Shown: positions 1 through 9,832, counted from the stretch's first letter. The stretch: DNA of 64,000 nucleotides from Mojavia pulchra JT2-VF2 (GCA_019359325.1 JAHHHN010000008.1:186001-250000); one strand, 5' to 3'. Notes: a model not told the origin generated them from the sequence alone. A program made the numbers and translations.

Positions 1-100
1 CTACCAATATTGTGTACCTTTATTGCGCGGTCGTGGCTTTTTAGTTAATTCCTAATAATTTCTGGGAACCATAATATTAGCCTTTATTGGTTTAAGAGCA

Positions 101-451
101 ATGGGAATATTCGATATATTCAAGGATGTTAAAGACTTTGGTACAGAATTTGACAAAGCATTTAACTTTGTAATGCATGATAGTAAAGATTATTACGGTG
201 AAGTAGATGTACAAGATAGTTCTGGTACTTTATGGAGAATCAGGGTGCGTAGAACAGGAGACCGAGGGCGATACTTAAAAATTAATTCAAAAACAAATAG
301 CTCACGGCAAATCCGAGCTACAGCAGACGGTTACAAAGATTATGTACAAATTACACCAGATGAATGGGATATGTTTCGTCTATTAGTTGGTAATCCGAAT
401 CATGTGGAACTTTACCTTAATGCTAAAAAAGTTTTATCTCGGATAGTATGA
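101..451 (+). CDS. Hypothetical protein, 116 aa
   Basis: I do not recognise this family. The protein is small and soluble, with no signal peptide or membrane segment. The first ~25 residues (MGIFDIFKDVKDFGTEF...) look amphipathic and helical. The middle is basic (RIRVRRTGDRGRYLK) and alternates like beta strands. An AAGAG stretch lies a few bases before the ATG as a modest ribosome site. No neighbour in the window hints at a job, and the gene to its left is outside the view. It looks coding because of its length and even composition in an AT-rich stretch, but it could be a lineage-specific orphan. Confidence 0.5.
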   Translation: MGIFDIFKDVKDFGTEFDKAFNFVMHDSKDYYGEVDVQDSSGTLWRIRVRRTGDRGRYLKINSKTNSSRQIRATADGYKDYVQITPDEWDMFRLLVGNPNHVELYLNAKKVLSRIV

Positions 452-750
452 TAGTTCAAAAATAAATATAGTTTTGAAAAAATTGTAGCGGTAATGGAAA
501 ATGACTTTTATTGCTCATCACGCCCATTACTGCTTTTTACTAAAATTTATTTTCACCATCATAAATTCATATTTATCTTACAAGATCCTGAAGGATTTAC
601 AAATATAGATTATTAAACATTTAGGCTAGATATCTCTTTAATCATCAGACATAACTGTGTATTTAATTCTCACTAATTACTGTTCTCAAAGCTGCTTAAC
701 TTTGTTGCGCGATCCTTTGATTATTTTTGTATAGTCAAAAACCTTATAGT
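452..750. other. Intergenic region, no gene seen
   Basis: AT-rich spacer between the small unknown gene and the repeat downstream of the OCP gene. I see no convincing reading frame, RNA gene or operator here. Confidence 0.5.
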
Positions 751-811
751 GCGTAGGTTGGGTTGAACGTAGTGAAACCCAACATTTCCGGGGGTTTGTT
801 GGGTTTCACTT
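751..811. repeat. Interspersed hairpin repeat of the TTGGGTT / AACCCAA type
   Basis: Two perfect 12-base arms, GTGAAACCCAAC (772-783) and GTTGGGTTTCAC (798-809), enclose a 14-base G/C-rich loop. Another TTGGGTT lies just upstream, near 758. Sequences of this type are scattered through many cyanobacterial chromosomes. It lies about 20 bases past the OCP stop codon on that gene's downstream side, so it could also serve as its terminator (inference). Confidence 0.65.
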
Positions 812-831
812 ATTTCTTAAATAGATGCTTT

Positions 832-1800
832 CTACACAGGACGCAGGCTAAGTAATTCTTGAGGAGATGCCAGCATATCGATCGCCACAAAGAAAATCTT
901 GCCTTGCGGATTGATTAAGAACCGCCAAGCAATATTCATCCCTACGTTGACACCAAACCAAGGAGTTTGTACTACACCTGTAATTTTAAGCTGCTTAGAG
1001 CCATCTGGTTGAACTTCGCTAATGCCCTGCTTTGGCATCATGTTAAGTCCTTGGGCTTCTTCACGCATATATTTGGCGATCGCCTCACGACCAACAATCG
1101 CTTTTTGGAATGGTGGTTGTAGCGCACCGTCAGGAGTAAACAGATTAATCGCAGCATCAAAGTTGTCTGCATTCATAGCTTCAATGTAGCTGAGTACAGC
1201 AGGTTCTGTGATGCCATCTATCTTGACTGAGGTAGCAACGGGAGCTGTACGTGGGAACGCAGGCTCTGCAACGGCTTTGGGATAACTACTTGGGCCAAGC
1301 TCTGAAGTATCGAATCCCATGTTTACTACGGTATTACGTAGTACTGTAATTTGCTGACCTGGATCAAGCTTCTGGGTTGCTTCTAGCACTACTTTCACAC
1401 CAGGGGACATTTGATAACCTGTTGGGACAGGAGTGACGATACCCTGTTTCATCAACTCTCCCAACTCATACCAAAAAGCCAGCTTGGTATTAACGCTGAA
1501 GAATCCGTAAGAACGGCTAATAGGAGTATCAGCACGGTTAGCAAGATCTCGCATGACTTGCATTTGCTCTTCCTGAGACATCAGCTTAATTTGGGTTAGC
1601 AAACTTTCTGCTAGTTGCAGGCGTGCTGCGCCAGGAGCAGCAGGGGTAATTGTACGACCCATTTCAGTGTAGGCATACCAGAGATATGCCAACTGATCAT
1701 CAACACTGAGTTGATCGAACAGCGCTATAGTGGCTGGAATCGGGCTAGGAACTTGAGTGTTAGAGAAAATACTTTGAGCGGACTCGATAGTCAAAGCCAT
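832..1800 (-). CDS. ocp: Orange carotenoid protein (OCP)
   Basis: Soluble ketocarotenoid-binding photoreceptor. Under strong blue-green light it binds the phycobilisome and dissipates excess energy as heat. The N-terminal all-helical carotenoid domain spans about residues 15-165, and an NTF2-like C-terminal domain about 192-320, joined by a flexible linker slightly longer than in Synechocystis OCP. Known key positions are present: Tyr44 and Trp110 around the carotenoid, Arg155 (salt bridge and phycobilisome docking), a Tyr at 205 matching Tyr201, and the Trp in NIAWRF matching Trp288. I chose the ATG at 1798-1800 over the upstream in-frame GTG at 1804-1806: the protein then begins MALTIES like known OCPs and a GGAG lies about 10 bases before it. 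No fluorescence recovery protein gene is adjacent, so OCP1 versus OCP2 cannot be settled from context. Confidence 0.95.
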   Translation of the reverse strand: MALTIESAQSIFSNTQVPSPIPATIALFDQLSVDDQLAYLWYAYTEMGRTITPAAPGAARLQLAESLLTQIKLMSQEEQMQVMRDLANRADTPISRSYGFFSVNTKLAFWYELGELMKQGIVTPVPTGYQMSPGVKVVLEATQKLDPGQQITVLRNTVVNMGFDTSELGPSSYPKAVAEPAFPRTAPVATSVKIDGITEPAVLSYIEAMNADNFDAAINLFTPDGALQPPFQKAIVGREAIAKYMREEAQGLNMMPKQGISEVQPDGSKQLKITGVVQTPWFGVNVGMNIAWRFLINPQGKIFFVAIDMLASPQELLSLRPV

Positions 1801-2517
1801 GATCACAATCTCCAGTATTGTTTGTTAATTAGCTGCTTTCAAAATTTCAACGAAGGATCTTAAAACTGAGGCAAGCTAGCAAGAAACCCTATCAACTCTC
1901 CTCAATTCAAGACTTTCAGCGCTAAAAGTGAGACACAACCAACCCGAAAGTACTTGCAAAAAGTAAGTTTGTTTGCATACCAACTCAAGCCAGTCTGGGG
2001 ACTGTCTTGCAGGTACATATTTAGTGCGATTGCAAATGTGTTAATTCACACTTAGCGGTGGATGACAAAACTGCACTTAGTCATGCAGCCCTCTCATCAG
2101 AGGTTTATCTTTTATGTAAAGAAGTGTAACAATAAAACTTAAGTTTTGTAAAGTTTTTTAAAATATTTGTGACATAGTTCGGCAAAACCTTGCCTCCTAC
2201 TGCCTTTCACGGATGATCCTGAAGCAAGCTTGGTGGAAAAGAAAAGCTTGTGGTGCAAGCCTCGCAACTTTAATATCACAAGCTTTTCTTAATTTTTACC
2301 TAACTTACCAGTGCTAAATTGTTAACTTGATCACTAAGCACTAAAAACCGCTAGTGAGCGATCGCACCCAACACTTAGAACGCAACTAGAAACGTATTTA
2401 TATGATTTAAATTTGCTGAAAACGCTTTATCCAAGATGTTCTCAACATCTGCGTTTTCTACAAAAGGCACAGCCTAAGAAATTGCTACTGTTACGAAAGT
2501 TTCGCCACTGCTAAAAA
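1801..2517. other. Long intergenic region with two strong hairpins
   Basis: About 0.7 kb between OCP and the upstream glycosyltransferase, without a gene; the OCP promoter must lie in its left part. It holds two inverted repeats. First, AAGAAAAGCTTGTG (2239-2252) and CACAAGCTTTTCTT (2277-2290) are perfect 14-base arms with a 24-base loop. Second, GAAAACGC (2418-2425) plus AGATGTT (2434-2440) pair with AACATCT (2444-2450) plus GCGTTTTC (2451-2458), giving a 15-bp stem with an 8-base bulge on one side only. Confidence 0.6.
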
Positions 2518-2553
2518 GTTTTGAAAACGCCTTTCTAGCAGGTGTTTCAAAAA
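2510..2553 (-). terminator. Probable terminator of the GT4 gene
   Basis: An imperfect hairpin (TTTTGAAAACGCC paired with GGTGTTTCAAAA) lies about 60 bases past the glycosyltransferase stop. On the minus strand it is followed by ACTTTTTAG, which fits a rho-independent terminator. Confidence 0.5.
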
Positions 2554-2614
2554 GCAAGTTTTCAGATAGCGAAAAACTAAAAATACTAACCAAAATTCAG
2601 ATAAGAACTTTTTT

Positions 2615-3763
2615 CTACGCTCCCCAACTTAACTGTACAGGTCGCTGTGTTAATACTTCCTGATACAGTTCTTCCAGTAGAGTAATATTTTTACTGAGAG
2701 TATAGCGGTCTAATACACGCTTTCTGGCTTTTTGCCCCAGCAAAGTGGTTAACTCAGGATGGTCTTGAAATAGTGGCAAGAGAGTTCGTAATTGCGATCG
2801 CACTGTCTTTGTATTCAGAACTACCCCTGCCCCTTTTTCTAAAACTTCTCCATCTGCACCCACGTTGGTTGCTAAACAAGCCAGCCCAGATGCCATAGCT
2901 TCTAACAGAGATAGGGATAATCCCTCTACCAATGAAGGCAAAATGAATACATCTGCTCCCCGCAGAATATCGATACGTCGGTTTTCATCGGCAATAAATC
3001 CTAACCAGATAATGCCCTCATCTGCACCATAAAATGGCTGTAAAGAAGGCTTCAAAGGGCCATCACCAACGATTAACAACTTGCTATCAGACCCCATTTG
3101 CGACTGCTTCCAAGCCTTTAGCAGAGGTTCAACATTTTTTTCAGGAGCTATGCGGCCTTGATAAACAAATAAGCGTTCGGCTTGAAATTCTACTTTAACT
3201 TTAGAAGGCCCCGGAGAATACTTAGCAGTATCAACTCCATTGGGAATTACGGCGATATTTTTTTCTTGCACACCCATACGCGCCAATAATTCTCGCTGAA
3301 TTTGGGAAAAGACAATTACGCGATCATAGTTACCCAAAAAAGGTGCGTATAGTTGATATGCCAATAGTTGAGTTCCTGATATCAGTTTTGCTCCCTTTCC
3401 TGCAAATGGTGTGTGGAAAGTAGCAATTAGTGGCAAATTCAGTTGCTCACAAATTTCTGGTAGAACAAAGTCAAGCGGAGACAGAGTTAGAGAAGCATGA
3501 ACGATATCTGGTTTGATTTCCCGCAGCGAATCAGTTAATACCTTAGTTGCTTTGAAAGTGGGAATTGTGTAAACCTGGGACTTGTAAATGAAGGGAAGGG
3601 AAACTTCTTGGAAATTTGGCCACTTGTCGGGTTCAGATTCTTCTTGGGCAAAGTGGAGAAAGCTAACTTGATGCCCTCGGTCTAGCAAGGCATTTGTAAT
3701 TTCTCGACTGTAGGTAACATTGCCACAAAAGGGTGATTTTTTTCCAATCCAGGCTATACGCAT
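2615..3763 (-). CDS. Glycosyltransferase, GT4 family
   Basis: GT-B fold glycosyltransferase that should move a sugar from a nucleotide donor to a lipid or polysaccharide acceptor; the substrate cannot be told. The N-terminal acceptor domain (about 1-180) begins MRIAWIG and has a glycine-poor loop. The C-terminal GT4 domain (about 190-365) carries the donor-binding EX7E pair at Glu280 and Glu288 (VEGLSLSLLEAMASG). There is no membrane segment, so it is cytosolic or peripheral. It stands alone between long gaps rather than in a polysaccharide operon. Length (382 aa) is normal for the family. Confidence 0.85.
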   Translation of the reverse strand: MRIAWIGKKSPFCGNVTYSREITNALLDRGHQVSFLHFAQEESEPDKWPNFQEVSLPFIYKSQVYTIPTFKATKVLTDSLREIKPDIVHASLTLSPLDFVLPEICEQLNLPLIATFHTPFAGKGAKLISGTQLLAYQLYAPFLGNYDRVIVFSQIQRELLARMGVQEKNIAVIPNGVDTAKYSPGPSKVKVEFQAERLFVYQGRIAPEKNVEPLLKAWKQSQMGSDSKLLIVGDGPLKPSLQPFYGADEGIIWLGFIADENRRIDILRGADVFILPSLVEGLSLSLLEAMASGLACLATNVGADGEVLEKGAGVVLNTKTVRSQLRTLLPLFQDHPELTTLLGQKARKRVLDRYTLSKNITLLEELYQEVLTQRPVQLSWGA

Positions 3764-4120
3764 TCTTTATTCAGTTATAAGAACAGCGGGTAATATTTCA
3801 GTTTTGTTTGCTTTGTAGTTTTTCTTTAATTCTGTTCTACTAGCTGGCTTTTTATGTATTATTAAATTCCACTTTTTATTTTGCAAAAAAGCCACATTTT
3901 GCTCTTAATTTACCCAGTAAATTTATAATTTTATTTATTCTAATTGTCAGTTGTTAATGGTTATGCATCGATAACAACTTATTCAAGCCAATATTCATAA
4001 TGATCCCTACTTTAGACTATGGTTAATTGATTGCTGAAATCAGTTTACCACGAAAACAAAAGCTTTCAGTAAATTATTAACTATGCCAAGTAATGATTAA
4101 TAGCTTTATTTATCGGATAA
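3764..4120. other. AT-rich intergenic region
   Basis: No gene is seen. There is one small inverted repeat, AGTTGTTA (3949-3956) and TAACAACT (3972-3979). It lies between the end of the MFS gene and the start of the GT4 gene, so it must contain the GT4 promoter. Confidence 0.45.
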
Positions 4121-5773
4121 CTATTTATGGGAGTTATACCAGGTGAATATACCTCCAAAAAAGACAATCGCAGCTAATGATAAAAAGACTGCTTGTAATC
4201 CGATAAAGGTTTCTGCTAAACCTGCTAATGCCAAGGGTAAGGAAAGGGCAATATTAATCACATTGTTTTGCAGACCAAAAACTTTGCCACGCATTTCTGG
4301 CGGGGTTTCTGTTTGGATTGCAGTTTGCATGGGTATACCCACTAGCGCTCCAAAAATTCCCAATAGTGCTATCAAAAGCAGGACTATCCATAGTTGTGTT
4401 GTAAATAGCGACAAACCAATCAGGGAAGTTGCCATACCTACACAACCGCACAGACTGAGGCTGGTATAGGAGAAGCGTTGACCAAACTGCCCTAGAATTG
4501 TCGCTCCAGCCGCGATGCCAACACCACCAGCTGCTAGTAAAAAGCCGAATTGGGAGGCTTTCAAGTTGGGAATTATTTCTGCCATGCGAACGGCTAGAAC
4601 AGTTAATGCCGCAAAGATGGAAAACAAGATGATCAATTGCAATAAAGCACTGCGGACACGATGATTGTCTTTGAGATAGCGCAGTCCATCGTGCAGATCA
4701 GAGAAAACGTGGGGAAATTCTGTTTCAGGCCCGTGGGGTTTTTCTTTCGTAGCCAGGAAAAACAAAATTAGCCCAGCGATCGCATAACTGCCACCCACGA
4801 CAATTTCTTTACCCAATTCACCACTACCACCAAGTTGCAGCCAAAGTTGATCTGCGATCGCCAACAGTGGCTCTCCTACAGCAAACCCTACAATTACCGA
4901 TGCCATCATTGTAGTCGTGTACAGAGAGTTAGCCGAGAGTAAATGCTGTTCTTCCACCACTAAAGGAATTGCTGCCTGTTCTGCTGGTGCAAAAAACTGC
5001 GTCAGCGTGGACACTAAAAATGTCACACCCAAGATGATCAAAAAACCAATTGGTAACATTCCTAATGGTTTCCAATCATGAGTCAACCATAACAGTAGGG
5101 GAATAGCCAAAACCAAGATACCCCGCCAAACATTTGTTGCTACCAGTACCGCCTTTTTTGGCCAGCGATCCACAAAAACACCAGCTACAGAACCAAATAG
5201 TACTGCTGGAATTGTAAAAGACATCATTAAGGCTGACACCCAAGCGCTAATGCTCTGATTACCTGCTTGAAACTGAGTGTTAATCAAGGCAATCATCAGC
5301 ACTAGATAAACTTTATCCGCCAATTGACAGAAAACTTGACCACCCCAAAGAGCTAGAAAATTAGGGTTTTTTAATACAGGCAAAAAACCCTTCTGTTGTA
5401 CATCATTTGATTCTTCTTCTGTGCTTGAATCAACATCTTTTAATTTCGGCGGTTCTTTTACTGGGTTAATAACGGCTGGCATCTGCGTGATGGAAGTACC
5501 TTTGCCGCTTGCCTCAGTAGTTCTTAATTGCTCTTTTGAGTGTTTTTCAGATGCTTCTGTAACATCGGCTTTTGGTATTTCCGATGTCCAATTTTTATCA
5601 ATTTTAGAAACGTCTTTTGGAGACACTTCTTGGCTATTAATTTGATCGGGTGTAGACTTAGGAACAGCACTTAGGTGATTAGGTGCTGTAGAATCTGATG
5701 CTCTATTCTGTTTTTTGGCGTAGCTTGGCGACAAAGGCAGAATTTTGGTATCCAAATCAGACGGTTGCATCAT
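4121..5773 (-). CDS. MFS transporter with long hydrophilic N-terminal extension
   Basis: Major facilitator family membrane transporter, of the branch containing EntS-like exporters (MFS_3). The transport core starts near residue 133 ([21 protein letters not shown]) and shows about 12 hydrophobic segments and a basic cytoplasmic loop (VDRWPKK). The substrate is unknown. Residues 1-130 are unusual: rich in Ser, Lys, Glu, Thr and Pro, with no hydrophobic stretch, so probably disordered and cytoplasmic. The start ATG overlaps the recO stop codon (ATGA, 5770-5773), so translation is probably coupled to recO. Confidence 0.85.
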   Translation of the reverse strand: MMQPSDLDTKILPLSPSYAKKQNRASDSTAPNHLSAVPKSTPDQINSQEVSPKDVSKIDKNWTSEIPKADVTEASEKHSKEQLRTTEASGKGTSITQMPAVINPVKEPPKLKDVDSSTEEESNDVQQKGFLPVLKNPNFLALWGGQVFCQLADKVYLVLMIALINTQFQAGNQSISAWVSALMMSFTIPAVLFGSVAGVFVDRWPKKAVLVATNVWRGILVLAIPLLLWLTHDWKPLGMLPIGFLIILGVTFLVSTLTQFFAPAEQAAIPLVVEEQHLLSANSLYTTTMMASVIVGFAVGEPLLAIADQLWLQLGGSGELGKEIVVGGSYAIAGLILFFLATKEKPHGPETEFPHVFSDLHDGLRYLKDNHRVRSALLQLIILFSIFAALTVLAVRMAEIIPNLKASQFGFLLAAGGVGIAAGATILGQFGQRFSYTSLSLCGCVGMATSLIGLSLFTTQLWIVLLLIALLGIFGALVGIPMQTAIQTETPPEMRGKVFGLQNNVINIALSLPLALAGLAETFIGLQAVFLSLAAIVFFGGIFTWYNSHK

Positions 5774-6681
5774 GGTTGGTTGGCAGCAAAATAAGAATCT
5801 ATTAAGGTGGCGGAGCGAATCGGGTGACCTAAATGATATTGAGCATACTGGCGTAGAATTTGCTCAATGGATAACCAGCCATCATCGCTGGCTGCATTAA
5901 TTTGCATTATCTCTGGTTGCGACAGCTGCTGGAGTATAGCCAGTTGTGTGGCATTCAGACGAGTAGAAATCACAGGTATTTCTTGCCGATGGGTAACTGT
6001 TTGGTAGCTGGGAATTGGAGTGGCTGTAGTGATTGGGGGATGGCGTGATGGGGCGACAGAAGTATCTGTTTTTTTCTCCCTTTGTGTCTGTTTTCGCAAG
6101 TCTTCCCAAGCCTTTAAGCAAATTATTCCACCCATAGGGACGCTAAATCCTACCTGCCAATTGGGATCTATAAAGTTTGGCGTTAGAGGGCGTTGAGTTA
6201 AGCAACAGACTTGCACCTGAGGCGTTAGTCCTGCAAAGGCTAAAAGATGAAAAACCCCATGAGCTAGATTAGCGAGAATACTTGATGCCTTTGTATTAGG
6301 CAACACCTCTAACCGATTAAGATGTTCGTTGAGTAATTCATAAAGTTCTTCTTGGGATTGTTCGCTCAAAGCTTGGCATAGGACTACCTCAGCTAAATAC
6401 TGGCTGGCTGCCAGTTTACCTAAATTTTTAGCCAGACCTGGATAAGTTTTTATTGTTTGTGCTTGTGTAATTTTATCGAGCGATCGCCCTTTAGCAATCA
6501 GTAGTTCATTTACTACAAACATCCCACTCCTACCACCCAAGCTTGAGTTATGCTTGCGTGCCCCAGGAGCAACTGCTCGAATCAGACCGAACTCACGTGT
6601 CAAAATTGTCACTATTCGATCCGATTCTCCTAGTACCTGGGTTTTAAGATTAATTCCAGTTGCTTGATAGGTTTTACTCAT
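5770..6681 (-). CDS. recO: DNA repair protein RecO
   Basis: Mediator of the RecFOR pathway that helps RecA load onto SSB-coated single-stranded DNA and anneals strands. The N-terminal OB-fold is clear ([20 protein letters not shown], then the [15 protein letters not shown] region), followed by the helical domain typical of the family. Length is 303 aa. A low-complexity insert around residues 200-235 (Thr, Pro, Gln rich) is lineage-typical padding. It is the first gene of a two-gene unit with the MFS transporter. The ATG directly abuts STRR repeats on its upstream side, so its ribosome site lies inside repeat sequence. Confidence 0.93.
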   Translation of the reverse strand: MSKTYQATGINLKTQVLGESDRIVTILTREFGLIRAVAPGARKHNSSLGGRSGMFVVNELLIAKGRSLDKITQAQTIKTYPGLAKNLGKLAASQYLAEVVLCQALSEQSQEELYELLNEHLNRLEVLPNTKASSILANLAHGVFHLLAFAGLTPQVQVCCLTQRPLTPNFIDPNWQVGFSVPMGGIICLKAWEDLRKQTQREKKTDTSVAPSRHPPITTATPIPSYQTVTHRQEIPVISTRLNATQLAILQQLSQPEIMQINAASDDGWLSIEQILRQYAQYHLGHPIRSATLIDSYFAANQP

Positions 6682-6813
6682 TAGTCATTAGCCATTAGTC
6701 ATTAGTCGTTAGCCATCAGTCGTTAGTGAGTAGCCAGTGGTCAGTGGTCAGTGGCAAAACACAAACAACTACAACTGACAACAAACAACTGACAAAGGAC
6801 AAAACACAAATGA
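6682..6813. repeat. STRR-type short tandem repeats between recO and deoC
   Basis: The spacer consists almost wholly of degenerate 7-base units: (T)CATTAGT / GCCATTA / CGTTAGC, then CAGTGGT three times, then CAACTGACAA-type units. Such short tandemly repeated repetitive sequences are typical of heterocystous cyanobacteria. Confidence 0.8.
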
Positions 6814-7494
6814 CTATTCAACCTTTTCCAGGTTATCGCGCTGACGGATCAAATCGATACCGCGAGATGTGCCTAATCTAGTAGCACCTGCCAAGATTAA
6901 GTCTAAAGCTTGATTGATAGTACGAATACCGCCTGAGGCCTTAATTCCCACCCTTTCCTTTGCTACTTCCTTCAAAAGGCGTACATCCGCCACCGTAGCA
7001 CCACCATTCCAACCTGTACTGGTTTTTAAGAATGCTGCCCCTGCTTCCATAGATATTTCTGCTGCCAGTTTTTTCTCTGCATCTGTCAGCAGGTTAGTTT
7101 CCAGAATTACTTTGACAGTTTGCCCAGTCTCTTCACAAATTTCGGCAATTTCTCGGTGAACTTCTTCAGTTTTGCCAGCTTTTAACCAGCCCAAGTTGAT
7201 AACCACATCGAGTTCAGTGGCTCCATTTTCTACTGCTTCTTGAGCCTCATATAGCTTAACTGCTGGAGTGGTTGCTCCAGTGGGAAAACCAATCACTGTA
7301 CAGACTTTAGGATTCTTGCCATGCAGAATTTCTGCCGCCTTCTTCACGTAGCTAGGGTGCAGGCAAACCGCCGCAAAATTAAATCTGTATGCTTCTTCAC
7401 ACCATTGCTCAACCTGCTCTGGGGTAGCCGTTGGCATCAGCAGGGAATGATCGATAAATGGCGCAATATCAATGTCTGGATAGTCTGCTGCCAT
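6814..7494 (-). CDS. deoC: Deoxyribose-phosphate aldolase
   Basis: Cytosolic class I aldolase that splits 2-deoxyribose 5-phosphate into glyceraldehyde 3-phosphate and acetaldehyde in deoxynucleoside breakdown. The TIM-barrel active site is complete: Asp96 (ELDVVINLG), the Schiff-base Lys157 in FLKTSTGW, and the second Lys185 in [10 protein letters not shown]. Length (226 aa) is normal. It is read in the same direction as recO but separated by repeats. Confidence 0.95.
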   Translation of the reverse strand: MAADYPDIDIAPFIDHSLLMPTATPEQVEQWCEEAYRFNFAAVCLHPSYVKKAAEILHGKNPKVCTVIGFPTGATTPAVKLYEAQEAVENGATELDVVINLGWLKAGKTEEVHREIAEICEETGQTVKVILETNLLTDAEKKLAAEISMEAGAAFLKTSTGWNGGATVADVRLLKEVAKERVGIKASGGIRTINQALDLILAGATRLGTSRGIDLIRQRDNLEKVE

Positions 7495-7605
7495 TGTGTC
7501 TTCTACCAGTGATTGCTTTGATTATTAATCTATATGAAAAATTAAATCATTTCTTATATATATATTAAACCACATTTATTACGGGTTTCCCCGAAAACAC
7601 TCTAC

Positions 7606-7680
7606 TTATTTAGCCTTGGATGCAGGCTGTGCAGGTACATCTGAATTACTGTCGGTATTAGAGTTACCATTAGCCAGTTG
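7606..7680 (-). pseudogene. Probable 3' remnant of another gene (24-codon tail)
   Basis: Past the methyltransferase stop codon, an overlapping minus-strand frame encodes a tail beginning QLANGNSNTD and ending PASKAK before a TAA (7606-7608). It is rich in Asn, Ser, Ala and Pro, like a disordered C-terminus, and has no start of its own. The frame closes with a stop a few codons further upstream inside the methyltransferase. It looks like the end of a gene whose body was replaced by the methyltransferase. A ribosome hibernation factor (lrtA/hpf) gene, which I recall as a common deoC neighbour in related genomes, is a candidate, but this is a guess. It could be chance. Confidence 0.35.
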
Positions 7681-8851
7681 TAACCTGAGAAAGATCAACA
7701 GGATTTTTGATCCCAGTTATTAGAAAATTAAGAATAGTTTGAGCTAATGCTTTTGATGCCAAATACGGTACACCATTACCAATAGTTTTAAACATATTGG
7801 TGAGTGACATATTCTCAGATAGGTAAAAATTTGCAGGCAAAGATTGAATTGCTAAAGCTTCCGCTACAGAAATTCGCCTTAGTTTGTAGGGATGTAAGTG
7901 AACTTCATTATTTCCATAGCAAGCTGTGGGAGAGTAACGCCATCTGTGAAGACGTTTGAAAGACTTCTTAGAATCATCTCCTTCATCAACAGCAGCAAAT
8001 TTTGTAATACCTGCCTTAGGTTGAAAATGGTGTTCAGTATTAGGATGGTTCAACACATTATTTTTGTTAAACCAGTATTCAACTGTTAGTTCTTGAGGAA
8101 TACCTTCAGGACAAGGAATTATAGAATCTACTTGAAATGGTTCACACTTACCCCAAGGGTAAGCAAAAACTTTTTCTTTAGGATAGAGAATCTGATTCTT
8201 CCAAGGAAAAACTTCTTCAGGTATTACTTGGTCGCTTAGAAATTGTATTCTCATATCCTGAATTAAATCTTTTTGGAAGCCAATCAGAATGATTCTTTCT
8301 CTATCCTGCGGTACACCATATTCAATGGCATTAATCAGGCGTTCTGTTAATATATAGCCTGCTTGCTTTAACTTGTGCTTAAGTGACTCAAAAAATAAAC
8401 GGTGTTTTTTCGTTTTCCACAATCCCTTGACATTCTCAAATAAAAAGAAGTCTGGCAGATTTCGACAAATTAATTCAATATAGGCAGATGAAAGTTTACC
8501 ATTATCTCCTAAGTAACCTCTGTTTTTTCCCCCAATAGAAAAATCAGGACAGGGAGGCCCACCGATAAAGCCAATAATATTATGGGATTTGCGACAATCT
8601 TTGACTAATTGCCAGAAGTGTTGTGCTTCTATTCCTTCGATAAGTTTACTTACGTCTGCTGCTTCTCCGTGATGATATTCATATTCTGGCAATGGCAGTT
8701 TGAGAACTTCCCTTGAATAGCGATATGCTGCCATAAATGGGGAAAATATCTCGTTGACGTAGACTATGTTAAAACCGCTAGTTTCAAATCCTAAATCTAG
8801 AAACCCTGAACCAGCAAAAAAGGAGAAAAGACAAGGGCGAAAACTAGCCAT
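7670..8851 (-). CDS. DNA (cytosine-5-)-methyltransferase
   Basis: Transfers a methyl group from S-adenosylmethionine to C5 of cytosine in a specific DNA site; the site cannot be read from sequence. Motifs are in canonical order: motif I FAGSGFLDLGF (about 12-22), motif IV GGPPCPDFS with catalytic Cys101, motif VI ENV (139-141), motif VIII QDRERI (about 179-184), a variable target-recognition region, and motif X with TIGNGVP near the C-terminus. Length is 393 aa. No restriction endonuclease gene lies beside it, so it is an orphan methyltransferase. The gene and its flanks are AT-rich, and it ends on top of an apparent foreign gene tail, which suggests acquisition. Confidence 0.93.
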   Translation of the reverse strand: MASFRPCLFSFFAGSGFLDLGFETSGFNIVYVNEIFSPFMAAYRYSREVLKLPLPEYEYHHGEAADVSKLIEGIEAQHFWQLVKDCRKSHNIIGFIGGPPCPDFSIGGKNRGYLGDNGKLSSAYIELICRNLPDFFLFENVKGLWKTKKHRLFFESLKHKLKQAGYILTERLINAIEYGVPQDRERIILIGFQKDLIQDMRIQFLSDQVIPEEVFPWKNQILYPKEKVFAYPWGKCEPFQVDSIIPCPEGIPQELTVEYWFNKNNVLNHPNTEHHFQPKAGITKFAAVDEGDDSKKSFKRLHRWRYSPTACYGNNEVHLHPYKLRRISVAEALAIQSLPANFYLSENMSLTNMFKTIGNGVPYLASKALAQTILNFLITGIKNPVDLSQVTTG

Positions 8852-9052
8852 CTATTAACATATAATCCTTGTAAAAATTACTATATAAATATTTTGTCTG
8901 CAATCAAAATCACAGGTTTATAAGGAAAGTATCCCAACATTTAAGAATTATACCTTTGCATGAGATTATCAAGGTATTTAATTAGCAAGTTAAATTTTGT
9001 AGATGCACGTATCAAATTTATAGTGAGATTATTTATTATAATAAAAACCTTT

Positions 9053-9694
9053 TTAATACTTCAATCTTTGGCTCACCCAAGTACGAAACGAGCGCAAAGT
9101 TAATGTTTCTCCCTCAGTTAGGCTTTGCTCAATAAACCGAGGAATTACATCTAGCATTAACAAAGGAAAAGTCGGACTCTGTTGTACTAGGGTATAAATT
9201 AAGATTGGCTCAGATAGCACAAAAAATTTTAGAGTGCGCCCATCATACAACAAAAATTCTGGCACACCCAAATTTGCATAAATTGGGCGTTTATCTAAAG
9301 AAGTACTAGTAATATCAATTTCAATAACTAAGTCTGGCGGTGGGTCAAAGTTTAAGTCAATATCTCTTTTACCTCTGGCAAGAGACTCATTTTGAATATA
9401 GTAGCAAGAGTCAGGTTCTACTCCACGCTGCATATCATCACGCTTCAGGGTTAAGGAACCAAACTTTTTCAAATTTAGATTTAATTCATCTGCTAATATC
9501 CGAATCAAATCATCAATAAATCTATTGGTGTTTTCATGCTCTCCCAAGGGAGTCATAATTTCTAAAGTTCCTTGGTTATATGCCAAACGCGCAGCTCGTT
9601 TCTCACCCAATTCTTTTAGAATAGCTGTGAAAGTTTGCCAGCTGATGTTGTTAAGAATCACCCGCTGTTCCGCAAGAGCCGCAGCCGTCACCAT
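9053..9694 (-). CDS. Uma2 family (DUF820) putative endonuclease
   Basis: Member of the PD-(D/E)XK-like Uma2 family, which is greatly expanded in cyanobacteria; the biological role is unknown. The conserved core is PPDLVIEIDITSTS followed by the DKRPIYANLGVPEFLLYD stretch, the usual family signature. The N-terminal part has the EHENTNRFIDDLI segment. Length (213 aa) is standard. It stands alone between the methyltransferase and the GTPase gene. Confidence 0.88.
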   Translation of the reverse strand: MVTAAALAEQRVILNNISWQTFTAILKELGEKRAARLAYNQGTLEIMTPLGEHENTNRFIDDLIRILADELNLNLKKFGSLTLKRDDMQRGVEPDSCYYIQNESLARGKRDIDLNFDPPPDLVIEIDITSTSLDKRPIYANLGVPEFLLYDGRTLKFFVLSEPILIYTLVQQSPTFPLLMLDVIPRFIEQSLTEGETLTLRSFRTWVSQRLKY

Positions 9695-9832
9695 AGACTT
9701 TTACCAAACTACTGTTTTACTTCACGCCAAGCCGCCAAGATGCTAAGAATATCTTTGCGCCTTATACCAATTCTGTACGAAGATGCGCCCAATTATTTAT
9801 AGGACATAGCGCAAGAAATCAGAAACGAATCA

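Noticed and set aside
7670-8851. Restriction-modification system around the C5 methyltransferase
   Set aside because: No restriction endonuclease or Vsr-like gene is adjacent. The nearby Uma2 protein is a common cyanobacterial family with no established pairing to methyltransferases.
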